Shown: in pieces, positions 43,809 through 52,856 of the stretch
How the letters are laid out: each line of letters starts with the position of its first letter
Position numbering within the stretch: the stretch's first letter is position 1
Translations under genes and position numbers: made by a program
Origin: Rhodococcus rhodochrous
GTDB taxonomy: Bacteria > Actinomycetota > Actinomycetes > Mycobacteriales > Mycobacteriaceae
Assembly (NCBI RefSeq): GCF_014854695.1
Contig: NZ_CP027558.1
Span: forward strand, 248,001-312,000
Reading direction: 5' to 3'
DNA: 64,000 nucleotides
Notes under the pieces: model-generated
What the model was told of the DNA's origin: nothing
Databases searched by the model: none
The model's input: the letters and a program-made list of their open reading frames with translations, nothing else

Positions 43809-45365
43809 TAGTTCTCTTCTGTGAGGGGCGTCAACGGTTCCAGCTTGCCGGACCCACTGTCGGGGTTGTTCTGAGTGGTACCGGCATCAGGCCTGCGTCC
43901 CAGCCGTCGCCGATACCGAGCGACCGAGCGCGTGGATCCGGCGTCTGAACGAGACCCGGTGTACTCGGTCGGCCGAGGTGAGGACGGCCCCACAGTCGAC
44001 AAGCTCGTGCACCGTCGACCACTCGCGCTCTGCGTCCACACGGATGCACCCACCATCGATGGTTCACATGATGCTCATGGCAACCTCAGCGATGCCCGAC
44101 GGCATGCTGAACAGGCGATTTTCTCGCTGCCCGCCGCAGTAGCAGGACATGCTGCAGGCGCTGGTGACCGACGGCGTCATGGCACGGCCCGACGCTGCGG
44201 GCTGCACACTCCGATCCGGTCGTCGGAGATGCACCAGCGCCTGCTCGCGGCTTCCGGATCCGAGTCCACCTGCTCGGCGCCAAGCCCCGGTGTGTAGGCG
44301 GCTCGAACTTTCCCGTTGATGTGACCCTCAGCTGGGTGCACGGTGCGGTCCGGTCGGCAACGGGGTGGCTCGGCAGCCGTCTGTGCCGTCTCCTTCCGGG
44401 CGATCCTCGGTCGTTCTGTGTCGTCACTCTGTTCGACCTGAGGGAGGGAAGGGTGGTGTGGTCGAAGGGGTGGTCCGGTTCGGTCAGCTGGTGACCGAAC
44501 CGGGTGATCGATTCCGGTAGGACTCCGACGTCGGTGACAGCCGGCACCACGTTCTGGCGGTGGACGAGATCGCCGTCGAGCCACCGACTACAGTGCGCTG
44601 CACTGCTGCTCGCAGCGCCTGTCCACCGAACGCCCGCAGCGACATCTGCGGATATATGCCGGCAGCTGTCAGCATCGGTACGCAGCGGAGACGACGCGAG
44701 GTCGGCTCCATAGCCGTTCGATACCACCGAGACCACGGTTGCGATCACAGCGGCGACGGTGGCCCCGGTCCCCGTGCTCGACGCACGTGCGATGTTCCCC
44801 CTCGGCTCGAGTACCGCGGCGACCGCGCGCTGACACCTGTCGGAACGGGTGCTACTCATCCGGTGGTCAGCACTTCACCGATCGGATCGGCTTCACCGAT
44901 GGAGGGCCGGCTCGGCGAATCGCAAGGCTCTTGACCCAGCCGGGGGACTGGTTGCGTCCCGGCACGCGAACACTCGGTGTGGCTGATGTACGGACAGGAC
45001 GATGGACACCTAGCGTGCTCGTCCGGCGATCCGGTCACCGGCCGGGAGTGTTGCGGCGGCACACCGGGTCCCGATTCTCGGTCGGCAGGCGCGAATTCGA
45101 CCGACCGGTCCAGGGGTCACGCTGGCCGTCGTCGCCGGTGGGTCCTGCCGAGCACTGGCATCGCGGCCCGGATGCATCTGGGCAGGTGCATACCGCTCGC
45201 GGACACCAGGCCGGAATGGTCCTGGAGGTCACCAGCGGTGCCCCCGGACAATCCCCGAGCGATCGAATTGCGGAAGGAAGCCAACCTGCCGGCTTCGGCT
45301 TCATCGGAAGTGACGGACCGAACGGTGTGCAAGCGAACAAGGGCAGGCCGGATACCGGGCTCTTT
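43809..45365. other. 1.5-kb region without a recognisable gene
   Basis: Between the divergent selD operon promoter and the 3' end of the nitrilase regulator. Several open frames of 100-250 codons exist on both strands, but they are rich in Arg/Ser/Pro/Gly as expected of antiphase GC-rich DNA and show no motif. It is probably eroded sequence. Confidence 0.45.
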
Positions 45366-46325
45366 CTACGAAGCCTCCGTCGGTGGTGCTGATGCAGAAG
45401 CCGCCCACTCTCGGGCAGTGATGCCGTAGGCGTCTTTGAACGCGCGTGAAAACGTTGAGGGATCGAGGAACCCCCATTTTCTCGCCAACGCGCTGATCGT
45501 ATATCGCCGACTCGTTGGGTCTGCCAGCTCAGTCTTGATGCGCTCGAGTCGGAGGGTACGGATGTGTTCGGCCACGCCCTGTCCCGTGGCCGAGAACAGT
45601 CGGTGGAGGGTCCGCACAGAGACGTTGTGCTCCGCCGCGATCTGTGAGGCACACAGGTTCGGGTCGGCCAGGTTCTGTCGGATATACGCAAGCACGCACT
45701 CGAGTAGGCCGTCGGAGGCGGCGGCTTGATCGGCAAGCTCGGTCCGTATCGCCGCTGACAAAAGATCGACAGCACTGTTGTGGAGTGAAGCTACCTCCGC
45801 CAAGTCTCCTGCATCGGTCGCATCGTTGATGCTTGTCATGAAGGATGAAACCACTCGTCCGATACCGCGATCGCCCCCGACATTCACCGCGGTCATCCTG
45901 CCGATGAAATCTTCGGTGAAGCCGAAAGAGTATCGCGGGAACTGGAATACGCTCATTCTCCAGTCTGTCGGGAACAGGATGTCGTAGGGATGGCGAGTGT
46001 CCCAGAAAACCAGTCCACCGCGACCGACTCGTGCAGTTCTGCCGTGCTGCTGCACGAGTGCATGGCCGGCGGACTGCACCCCAACCATGAGGTACTCACG
46101 CTCGTCCTGGCTGATCAAGCGACGAGTGCGGGTGATCTGCTGGGGCAGTGACGAGGACGTCGCGATACGTACCGTGCCCAAGTTGCCCGTCGAGACCGTA
46201 CCGATGAAGGGTTGCTCGCTCGTGAGGGTGATGTTGAGCGGGACATAGCTGCGGCAGATGACATCGTGCCAGAGCGCGACGCGATCGGGTGCCGAGACCT
46301 GGTCAGAGGAGAAGAAAGTGTTCAT
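45366..46325 (-). CDS. nitR: AraC-family activator of the nitrilase gene
   Basis: A 319-residue AraC regulator, the length of NitR as I recall it from R. rhodochrous J1. NitR is required for nitrile-inducible nitrilase expression there and lies downstream of nitA in the same orientation, as here. The N-terminal sensor (SSDQVSAPDRVALWHDVICRSYVPL) is of the FeaR/AraC-binding-like type. The C-terminal double helix-turn-helix includes SQIAAEHNVSVRTLHRLFSA and SALARKWGFLDPSTFSRAF. It starts 312 bp after the nitA terminator. Confidence 0.9.
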   Translation of the reverse strand: MNTFFSSDQVSAPDRVALWHDVICRSYVPLNITLTSEQPFIGTVSTGNLGTVRIATSSSLPQQITRTRRLISQDEREYLMVGVQSAGHALVQQHGRTARVGRGGLVFWDTRHPYDILFPTDWRMSVFQFPRYSFGFTEDFIGRMTAVNVGGDRGIGRVVSSFMTSINDATDAGDLAEVASLHNSAVDLLSAAIRTELADQAAASDGLLECVLAYIRQNLADPNLCASQIAAEHNVSVRTLHRLFSATGQGVAEHIRTLRLERIKTELADPTSRRYTISALARKWGFLDPSTFSRAFKDAYGITAREWAASASAPPTEAS

Positions 46326-46636
46326 CGACCTACCTGGTGCTAACCCCGTTCATTGTTCTTTTCAGGGTAGCCGTAATCGTGATGCCGGGCTCGGTCTCGA
46401 TGTCGGCTCTCTGCGGTGCGGCGAGAAGGTCATCGCGACATAGGGTGGTGGGCGCCTTCAGCTCAGGGACTCTGGATGTCGATACAGGCCACGACGACCT
46501 CGATTACCCCATGTCGAGAAGGCGTGACCGGGGATACGTGGGGTGGACCTATCGGGGGTTACGGGCGGGCTGACTCGCTGCGATCGACGATGCGTTGTAC
46601 TCGGTGATCCTCCGATTCCCCTGTCTCGCCCCTTCA

Positions 46637-46671
46637 CGCACCCGTGGCGCTTCGGAGGCGCCACGGGTGCG
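46637..46671 (-). terminator. Hairpin terminator of nitA
   Basis: Perfect 14-bp arms (CGCACCCGTGGCGC with GCGCCACGGGTGCG) and a 7-base loop, 6 bp after the nitA stop. Confidence 0.78.
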
Positions 46672-46677
46672 CCCGAG

Positions 46678-47778
46678 TCAGAGGGTGGCTGTCGCCCGGT
46701 CCGTCTCGTCGGAATGTGTGGAGGGCAATGCGCGCTGTTCGTCCGCTCCGTTGAGCTCACGGACGCCGTCGAGTGCCCCGAACTGCGGCACGAACGTGTG
46801 CGTGGCATGGATGGTGGAAAGTGGGGTGTTGACGGGCGTGGTGCGGCGCTGATTGAAGTTCAGCGACAGCACATCCGGCCGTGAGTAGTGGCCCACGGGG
46901 TCAGCGGCCTGCTTCGCCAAGGTGATCGCAGACAGATCGATGTCGGCGTAGAGGATCCCCTCCTCATCTTCGGCGAGAGGAGTTGCGAGATCGCGGCCGT
47001 CGGGCCCGATGATGCGCGCGAAACCTCCGCCTCGGCCGATCAACTTTCGCTGTTCCTCGTTCTCGCAGAAGAACTCGTGGGCCTCCGGTGTGACCACCTG
47101 GGTGGTGCAGACCACGAAGGTTTGTCCCTCGAGTGCGTACATACGCGTGGCCGTGAGCTGGGCATCGACACCGAAGGCGGGGACCTCCGGCTGGTACAGC
47201 GACATGCCAGGCCAGCTCGCGACGTGGACCTGCTCGTGCATCGAGTACATTGCGTACTTGGTGAGCGTCTGGAAATGCTCCCAGCAGTTGAGCGCGCCAA
47301 GCCGTGCGAAAGGCATGTCGTACACGGAGATATCCGAGCCGTTTCCTTCTCCGTATACCGAACGCTCGACGTGGGTGGGCTTGAGCTTGCGGCGTCGGGC
47401 GACCAGTTGCCCCTCGGCGTCGATGATGAGCTGGGTCATGTACAAGCTGCCGCCATCCCGCTCGCTGATTCCCACCACTACGGCGATGTCGTGGTCGCGG
47501 GCGGCATCGCGCAACCGCTGTACGTGCGGGCTGTCCATCGTCAGGGAATTCTCGTGGTAGCGCACGGCGAACTTCGCCATTCCGGCGAGCGGGCTGTCGA
47601 CCCAGATGTGGTACGGGTACCCCGGGATGAATACCTCGGGAAACGCAACGAGCTCGCACCCGTTCCGGGCTGCTTCCGCGATGATGGACACGGTCTTGTC
47701 GACCGTTTTGGCCGCGTCGAACCACACAGGCTGTGCCTGCACCGCAGCAACTTTGAATGTGTTTGTGTATTCGACCAT
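46678..47778 (-). CDS. nitA: Nitrilase
   Basis: A 366-residue nitrilase that hydrolyses nitriles, especially aromatic ones, directly to carboxylic acid and ammonia. The catalytic residues are E48 (FPEVF), K131 (RRRKLKPTH) and C165 (GALNCWEHF). From memory the protein is nearly identical to R. rhodochrous J1 NitA, which has the same length. The ATG at 47778 has GGAGG upstream. An in-frame extension to 47865 has no ribosome site. The C-terminal tail after about residue 320 is the type trimmed in the active J1 oligomer. Its product acids could enter aromatic catabolism. Confidence 0.95.
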   Translation of the reverse strand: MVEYTNTFKVAAVQAQPVWFDAAKTVDKTVSIIAEAARNGCELVAFPEVFIPGYPYHIWVDSPLAGMAKFAVRYHENSLTMDSPHVQRLRDAARDHDIAVVVGISERDGGSLYMTQLIIDAEGQLVARRRKLKPTHVERSVYGEGNGSDISVYDMPFARLGALNCWEHFQTLTKYAMYSMHEQVHVASWPGMSLYQPEVPAFGVDAQLTATRMYALEGQTFVVCTTQVVTPEAHEFFCENEEQRKLIGRGGGFARIIGPDGRDLATPLAEDEEGILYADIDLSAITLAKQAADPVGHYSRPDVLSLNFNQRRTTPVNTPLSTIHATHTFVPQFGALDGVRELNGADEQRALPSTHSDETDRATATL

Positions 47779-48463
47779 GTCCGTACCTCCGTTGCTTGTG
47801 TTTGGCAGGACAGTACGAGGTGAAAAGGCGCGTGAATTGACGTGGAATGACACGGGTCCTGGCATTCTGCGCCACCCGTGTAGGGGAGTTCATCGAGCGG
47901 TTCGGCCGGGGGGTCCGAGGCGGCTCTTCGCCGTTTCGATTCGTCGAAGGACTGGCCGGGCACGTTGAAGGATGTTGAAGCGGTGGTGGTCGGTGTCCTT
48001 CTGCGGAACGGCGGATAGGTCGAGGTCTACGTCGGCTGTGCGTCCCCGTTTCTGGTTCGATCGTCGAGTAGCGGGGGGATCGATGGGTTTGTGGTAGTCG
48101 TTCGGCAGGAATGTGTCCACGCCGCAATTGCGTGCTCTCTGTGAGAGTAAGGGCGTGATTGCACTCCGCGAAGTCGGTGGTAGCATGCTGTTGATGCACC
48201 ACATTACTTGTTGGACAGCGACTTCCGAGACGGTCAGGTCATGTGGTCGACTGTAGGCGATGTAGGTGCTTTGCAAAAGTAATAATTCGATTCGGGGTGG
48301 AAGTTCGGGTTCCGCTGCTCCCGCGTGTCTGAGGGTGTGGATGAGCCTTCGGCGCTGGGGTTCTCGGCCAACGGGATCTCGGTATCTAGCGGTGCGGCCT
48401 TGGGTGCACCCGTGAATTCTGATCGTGGCAATGCGTCCCTGCCGACGGTTCGAGGTGATCTCT
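47779..48463. other. nitA upstream region with no convincing gene
   Basis: About 690 bp that should contain the nitA promoter at its left end. A 200-codon minus-strand frame has no motif or ribosome site and was not called. Confidence 0.4.
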
Positions 48464-48481
48464 GGTTTACCGCGGTAAACC
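48464..48481. repeat. Perfect 18-bp palindrome upstream of parAB
   Basis: GGTTTACCGCGGTAAACC is fully self-complementary, 570 bp before parA. It is a good candidate for a regulator-, partition- or replication-protein site. A GTCAC-A-GTGAC palindrome (48554-48564) and two copies of GTAGCGCGAT (48507, 48586) are close by. Confidence 0.5.
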
Positions 48482-48853
48482 GCAGTGGGGTTCATGGCGG
48501 TCCTCAGTAGCGCGATGGGTTGCCAAGTCGTGTGACTTGGTCACCGGTTCGCTGTCACAGTGACGAAAGTGATGCGCGGTTCAAGGTAGCGCGATCAGCG
48601 CTCGACCGTCAGGGCTTGCCCGCATCATCTCGTCAATCTGCATTCTTGAACCCCGGCACGCCACCGATCGGGCCGAGTTCGGCGCGGTATAGGGAACCCG
48701 TAAGTTTGCGGAGCCGTGTGGGACCGTTTCCGCATCGACAGTGTCAGGGAGATAGCAGGATTGAGATAGTTACCATGTATTCACTTGGTGCAGAATGTCT
48801 TTGAAGAGAAGGTGTTCGGTGGCGCTGGAGGTGGCGTCGACTCGGTCGGCGCT

Positions 48854-48928
48854 CTCACGTGAGGGTGAGAACGCAAGGCATCTGAGATGATTCGGCGAAA
48901 GCTTGTTCGGTAGACCTGTAAGGGTCTA
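48854..48928. promoter_or_regulatory. Palindromes before parA, candidate parS sites
   Basis: CTCACGTGAG (48854-48863) is a perfect palindrome, with a further TGAGA nearby. TAGACC-TGTAAG-GGTCTA (48911-48928) is a second dyad. Both lie within 200 bp before parA, where plasmid centromeres and ParA/ParB operators usually are. Confidence 0.4.
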
Positions 48929-49051
48929 TCGTACGTGTTGCGCGTCTCGCGGAGATTACCGTGGTGCAGGCGCAATCATCATCTCCGTCAAGAGATGACG
49001 ACGCGAGTCCGAAGTAGCCCCACCCTGGGGTGAAGCATACGGAGGTAACCT

Positions 49052-49771
49052 GTGGCTGTTCATGTCATGCTCAACCAAAAAGGTGGTGTCGGAAAATCGA
49101 CGCTCACTATGAACCTTGCCGCTGTCAAAGCGGATGTCCTCACCGCCGTGACCGCCGGCGCCGATGACGATGTTCAGTCCCCGGTCGCCGCGATCTCGGT
49201 CGACCCGCAGGGCTCCGCAGTCTGGTGGGCTTCGCGGGTCGAGGAGTTGCCGTTTCTGATCGATCAGGTCCACGACAACCTCGACGTGCTCCGTAATCTC
49301 GACAAGTTGCCCGGCATCAAGCACGTTTATGTCGACACCCCGGGCTGGATCGACCTGTCCGGTGCCGACGACGGCACCGATGTGCTCGGCACCGGCAGTT
49401 CCGCCGACGCCCTGCGCGCCGTGCTCGAGGTCGCTGATCTGGTCATCGTTCCGATCGAACCCGAACCGCTGTGTTTCGATCCCACCGCGCGCACCATCAA
49501 GCAGGTCATCGAACCTCTCGGCAAGAAATTCATTGTTGTGGTGAACAATTGGGATCCCCGCGACGGCAAGGTCGACCTCGAGCAGACGCGCGAGTTCGTC
49601 CAGGCCAACGGCTGGCCGCTGGCGCGAACGGTGGTGCGGCACTACAAGGTCCACACCCGCGCCGCCGCCGAAGGCCGTGTCGTTACCGAGTACGAAGCCA
49701 ACCGCGTCTCGTTGCAGGCACGGGAGGATTTCTACAAGCTCAGCCTCGAGCTCGCGGATGGTGGTCGCTGA
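49052..49771 (+). CDS. parA: ParA-family plasmid partition ATPase
   Basis: A 239-residue ParA with the deviant Walker A motif KGGVGKST at residues 10-17 (N-terminal sequence LNQKGGVGKSTLTMNLA), the Walker A' region DPQGSAVWWAS, and the Walker B-type segment YVDTPGWIDLSG. It lacks the N-terminal helix-turn-helix of large ParA proteins, so it is a small type Ib-like member. It starts at a GTG with GGAGG 6 bp upstream. The stop overlaps the parB start (TGATG). It segregates the plasmid with ParB. Confidence 0.92.
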   Translation: MAVHVMLNQKGGVGKSTLTMNLAAVKADVLTAVTAGADDDVQSPVAAISVDPQGSAVWWASRVEELPFLIDQVHDNLDVLRNLDKLPGIKHVYVDTPGWIDLSGADDGTDVLGTGSSADALRAVLEVADLVIVPIEPEPLCFDPTARTIKQVIEPLGKKFIVVVNNWDPRDGKVDLEQTREFVQANGWPLARTVVRHYKVHTRAAAEGRVVTEYEANRVSLQAREDFYKLSLELADGGR

Positions 49772-50685
49772 TGCCGCCCAAGGGTGGGCGCGCGAACTTC
49801 GCCTCCCTCGTCGGAGCAGTCGGCGACAATTCTCCGGTCGACCGCAAGCGCACCCCCGCACCCACGAAGACGAAGACGACGATCGAGCCGCTCGAAGGTC
49901 AACTGCTCGCCGATGTTCCGGTCGATCAGCTCATCGCCAACCCGCGCAACCCGCGTGACGAGCTCGGGGATCTGTCGGATCTGGCGACCATTACCGACCG
50001 GCAGCTGCAACCGGGCACCGTGGTCAGCCGCACGGCGTGGTTGAAACTGTGGCCCGAGGATGAAGACGATCTCGGTGCAGCGCAGTACATCGTCGTCAAC
50101 GGCAACCGCCGGCTCGCTGCGGCCCAGAAGTACGGCCGCCCCGGCCTCGATGTGGTGCTGCGCGACAGCATCGCCGTCGACAAGGGCGAAATCCTGTGGG
50201 CGGCAACGAGTGAGAACATCGACCGCCGCGATTTCGACGTCCTCGAAGAAGCCAAGGCCGTGGAGTTGATGGTCTCCGAGTTCGGTAGTGCGGATGCGGC
50301 GGCGAAGAAGCTCGGCCGCTCCAAAGGCTGGGTGTCCCAGCGTCGTGCTCTGCTCAAACTCGCCCCCGAGTTGCAAGCAGCCCTGCGGGCAGGTGATCTC
50401 GCTGTGCGGCAAGCCCGTTCGCTGGCGCGGGTTCCGCTCGAGGACCAGGTCGCGGCGTGGGAAGCAGCCCAGAACCCTGAGCCGGCACCTGAAGCCGACG
50501 CAGAGACTGCCGAGCCTGAGGCGCCGCAGCCGAAAGAACCTGCGAGCAAGCTCGAGCCGGTGGACAAGGTGGCTCAGGCGCTCAAGCGTCTGGGGGCGGA
50601 TCCGGATGTGCTGGCCGCGGCGGTGCGGAAGCACTTCACCGATGACGAGCGTCGCAAGCTCATCGATGCACTCGAGCTCCGGTAA
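49771..50685 (+). CDS. parB: ParB-like partition DNA-binding protein
   Basis: A 304-residue ParB. The N-terminal ParB/Srx domain is at about residues 50-140 (VPVDQLIANPRNPR, then IVVNGNRRLAAAQKYG). The central helix-turn-helix is EEAKAVELMVSEFGSADAAAKKLGRSKGWVSQRR. An acidic, proline-rich linker (PAPEADAETAEPEAPQPKEP) leads to a helical C-terminal dimer domain. It binds parS and is coupled to parA. The pair shows that the window is plasmid or plasmid-derived. Confidence 0.92.
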   Translation: MPPKGGRANFASLVGAVGDNSPVDRKRTPAPTKTKTTIEPLEGQLLADVPVDQLIANPRNPRDELGDLSDLATITDRQLQPGTVVSRTAWLKLWPEDEDDLGAAQYIVVNGNRRLAAAQKYGRPGLDVVLRDSIAVDKGEILWAATSENIDRRDFDVLEEAKAVELMVSEFGSADAAAKKLGRSKGWVSQRRALLKLAPELQAALRAGDLAVRQARSLARVPLEDQVAAWEAAQNPEPAPEADAETAEPEAPQPKEPASKLEPVDKVAQALKRLGADPDVLAAAVRKHFTDDERRKLIDALELR

Positions 50686-50813
50686 CGGCGATCCAAAGCC
50701 GATAGCGTTGCTTCACAGTGGTTTCCACTGCTCAGCCTTGCGTAGTGATGTACTTGGAATATGGGCCCGGCTTGGGAAGAGTGACTAGTGGGCCTGTAGT
50801 AGTGCATTGCTTG

Positions 50814-50835
50814 ATAACCGCGGCGGTGCGGTTAT
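50814..50835. terminator. Small hairpin between parB and the convergent mhp operon
   Basis: ATAACCGC and GCGGTTAT arms with a 6-base loop, in the 210-bp interval between converging genes. A second hairpin (CAGTGG-TTT-CCACTG) is at 50716-50730. Confidence 0.5.
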
Positions 50836-50895
50836 GGTCGCGCTCAGTTGGACTTGTCGAAGACGACAGACCTTTTCTGGGGGTGCAGCTGCCGG

Positions 50896-51852
50896 TCACT
50901 TCATGTGGTTCGAGGATCGGGTGAAGGCTGTCGTGATTCCGAATCCTGCTATCCACTCAGGTATTTCGCGGTAGAAGCTTGAGGTGACCTGGTAGGGGCC
51001 GTTTGCGTGGAGCGCGGCGTAGGCGGCGATCCAGGTGCGCACCTCATGGGACGAGTGGCCGGCCTGCTCGACGAACCAGTCATTGGTCCACGTGTCTATT
51101 TGTTCAAGTTCGCCGGATGCCAGAATTTCGAGAAGATGCTGGTCCCAGTGGGGGTTCAACGGCTGAATGGTGGCGGTACCGGCAGCGAAATCTCGCCCGG
51201 CGGCGATGACGCGTCGTTCGCGGACTTCGCGTTCGGCGTCGCTCGGATTGCGGCCGTCGATCAACCGTTCGCGCACCTGCTCAGGCGAGGTGGTGAACTG
51301 CGGAATCGGTGGGTCGTGGGAGAGTCCTCCGGATCCGACGAACAGGACGCGTCTGCCCAGTTTGTTGGCTGCTCGTCCGACAGCTTCGCCGAGCAGCCGA
51401 ACTCGGCTGATGGGGCCGAGGGGTTCGGCGACGGAGTTGATGAAGATCGGCACAGTCGGTACTGCGGTGATCGATCCGACGAGTAGTTGTAGTGCCTGGG
51501 CGAAACCGTGGTCGACGTGCATGCGTTCGGAGAACGCCGCGTCGATGCCGCTGTCGAGTACTTCGCGCGTAATAGTGTGAGCGGCGTCGCGGTCGACGTC
51601 GAGGGGGCCAGCTTCGGTGCCGTAGTCGCCGACGGACTGCGCAGCGGCTCCGATGCAGAACGGTGGCAACAGGTCGTAGAAGACCCCGTTGTAGTGGTCG
51701 GGGGCGAAGATGACGATCAGATCTGGGGCGAAATCGGCGATGAACCGGCGCGCGTGGTCGAAGGCGGCGTCGACGGCGTCGATGACTTCTTGATCGGGGT
51801 CGTTGCGTCCCATCAGGGGGGAGTGCGACATCGCGCACAGCGCCACAGGCAT
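50896..51852 (-). CDS. mhpB: Class III extradiol dioxygenase (2,3-dihydroxyphenylpropionate 1,2-dioxygenase type)
   Basis: A 318-residue LigB-fold extradiol dioxygenase that cleaves a catechol next to its hydroxyls with Fe(II). It matches MhpB throughout: CAMSHSPLMGRNDP at the N-terminus (iron histidine), IVIFAPDHYNGVFYDLLPPFC, MHVDHGFAQ, RVLFVGSGGLSHDPP and the C-terminal IPEWIAGFG. The start at 51852 follows AAGGAG. It is last in the transporter-hydroxylase-hydrolase-dioxygenase operon. A 2,3-dihydroxyphenylpropanoate-like substrate is inferred from the MhpB match. Confidence 0.92.
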   Translation of the reverse strand: MPVALCAMSHSPLMGRNDPDQEVIDAVDAAFDHARRFIADFAPDLIVIFAPDHYNGVFYDLLPPFCIGAAAQSVGDYGTEAGPLDVDRDAAHTITREVLDSGIDAAFSERMHVDHGFAQALQLLVGSITAVPTVPIFINSVAEPLGPISRVRLLGEAVGRAANKLGRRVLFVGSGGLSHDPPIPQFTTSPEQVRERLIDGRNPSDAEREVRERRVIAAGRDFAAGTATIQPLNPHWDQHLLEILASGELEQIDTWTNDWFVEQAGHSSHEVRTWIAAYAALHANGPYQVTSSFYREIPEWIAGFGITTAFTRSSNHMK

Positions 51853-51986
51853 CGCGGAGTCTCCTTGCTGGTACTTCACGGCCTCTGCCCGGATGGTTCG
51901 AGCGAGAGCGGATGAGGTTCGTCGGATGGGTGGGTCCTGCCGGTGCCGCCAGGGGGTTCAGGGGAGGGCGGCACCGACTGCATCTG

Positions 51987-52856
51987 TCAACTGCGATCGA
52001 GGAGAAAATCCAGGTGCAGTTTGTTGAAGGTGTCGGGGTCTTCGTACTGGGGCCAGTGTCCGCAGTTCTCCATGACCGCTAGCTTGGCGCCGGGGATGTG
52101 GGAGGCGATGCGCTCTGCTTCGTCGACCGGACCGGAGGGATCTTTGGTGGTCCACAGAACCATCGTTGGCACGGTGATGCCGTGGAGGGTGGCATCGGTG
52201 ATCATGTTCCGTTTGCGGGTTTCGAGGTCCTGCAAGGCCATGTTCATTTCGCATGCCTTGAGCCAGTCCGGTTGTTGGAAGATGGCCTGGCGGGTGCGGA
52301 TGAGGTCGTCGGTGACCATGTTCGGGTCGGCCATGAGCCATTCGAGGCGTGCTTTGACGCGTTCCCAGCTCGGGTCTTTGGCGGCTTCCATCGACAGGGT
52401 GTAGAGCCGTTCCATTACCTGTGGGTTGGCCATGGTGCCGCCCATGGTGTTGAGCACGATCCTCTCGACTTTGTCCGGGTGGTCGTGAGCGAACTGGGCG
52501 GTGACCCATCCGCCCAGTGACTCGCCTGAGAAGGATGCCTTCTCGACGCCGATGGCATCCATGAGGTGCAGCACGTGGTCGATGTAGTGCTTGATCTCGA
52601 GCGGGTGATCGGGTTTGGCGGAGTAGCCATGGCCGATGAAGTCGATGGCCCAGACATTGAAATGCTCGGAGTGTGAACGCAGATTGCGGACATATGCTTC
52701 GGCGTGGCCGGTGATGCCGTGTAGGAAAATGAGTGTGGGCTTGGAGTCGTCCCCGGCGTGCAGATAGCGGGTGCGGTATGGGCCGGCCTGGATGAACCCC
52801 TGGCTGAACTCGACCTGGTTCAGATCGTCCCAGACGCTGGTGTACGGGCGGGTCAT
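51987..52856 (-). CDS. mhpC: Meta-cleavage product C-C hydrolase (MhpC-like)
   Basis: A 289-residue alpha/beta hydrolase expected to split the ring-opened meta-cleavage product into a 2-hydroxydienoate and a short acid. It shows LIFLHGITGHAEAY, DFIGHGYSAKPDHP, the nucleophile elbow FSGESLGGWVTAQF, the acid near TTKDPSGPVDEA and the histidine in ENCGHWPQYEDP. Its start overlaps the hydroxylase stop (ATGA) and it precedes the extradiol dioxygenase. Assignment rests on motif and operon. The acyl specificity may differ from E. coli MhpC. Confidence 0.87.
   Translation of the reverse strand: MTRPYTSVWDDLNQVEFSQGFIQAGPYRTRYLHAGDDSKPTLIFLHGITGHAEAYVRNLRSHSEHFNVWAIDFIGHGYSAKPDHPLEIKHYIDHVLHLMDAIGVEKASFSGESLGGWVTAQFAHDHPDKVERIVLNTMGGTMANPQVMERLYTLSMEAAKDPSWERVKARLEWLMADPNMVTDDLIRTRQAIFQQPDWLKACEMNMALQDLETRKRNMITDATLHGITVPTMVLWTTKDPSGPVDEAERIASHIPGAKLAVMENCGHWPQYEDPDTFNKLHLDFLLDRS

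Noticed and set aside
44086-44859. 257-codon minus-strand frame in the gene-free region
   Set aside because: The composition is that of antiphase GC-rich DNA and no domain is recognisable.
47890-48495. 201-codon minus-strand frame upstream of nitA as a replication gene
   Set aside because: There are no helix-turn-helix or Rep motifs, no ribosome site, and a palindrome falls inside it.
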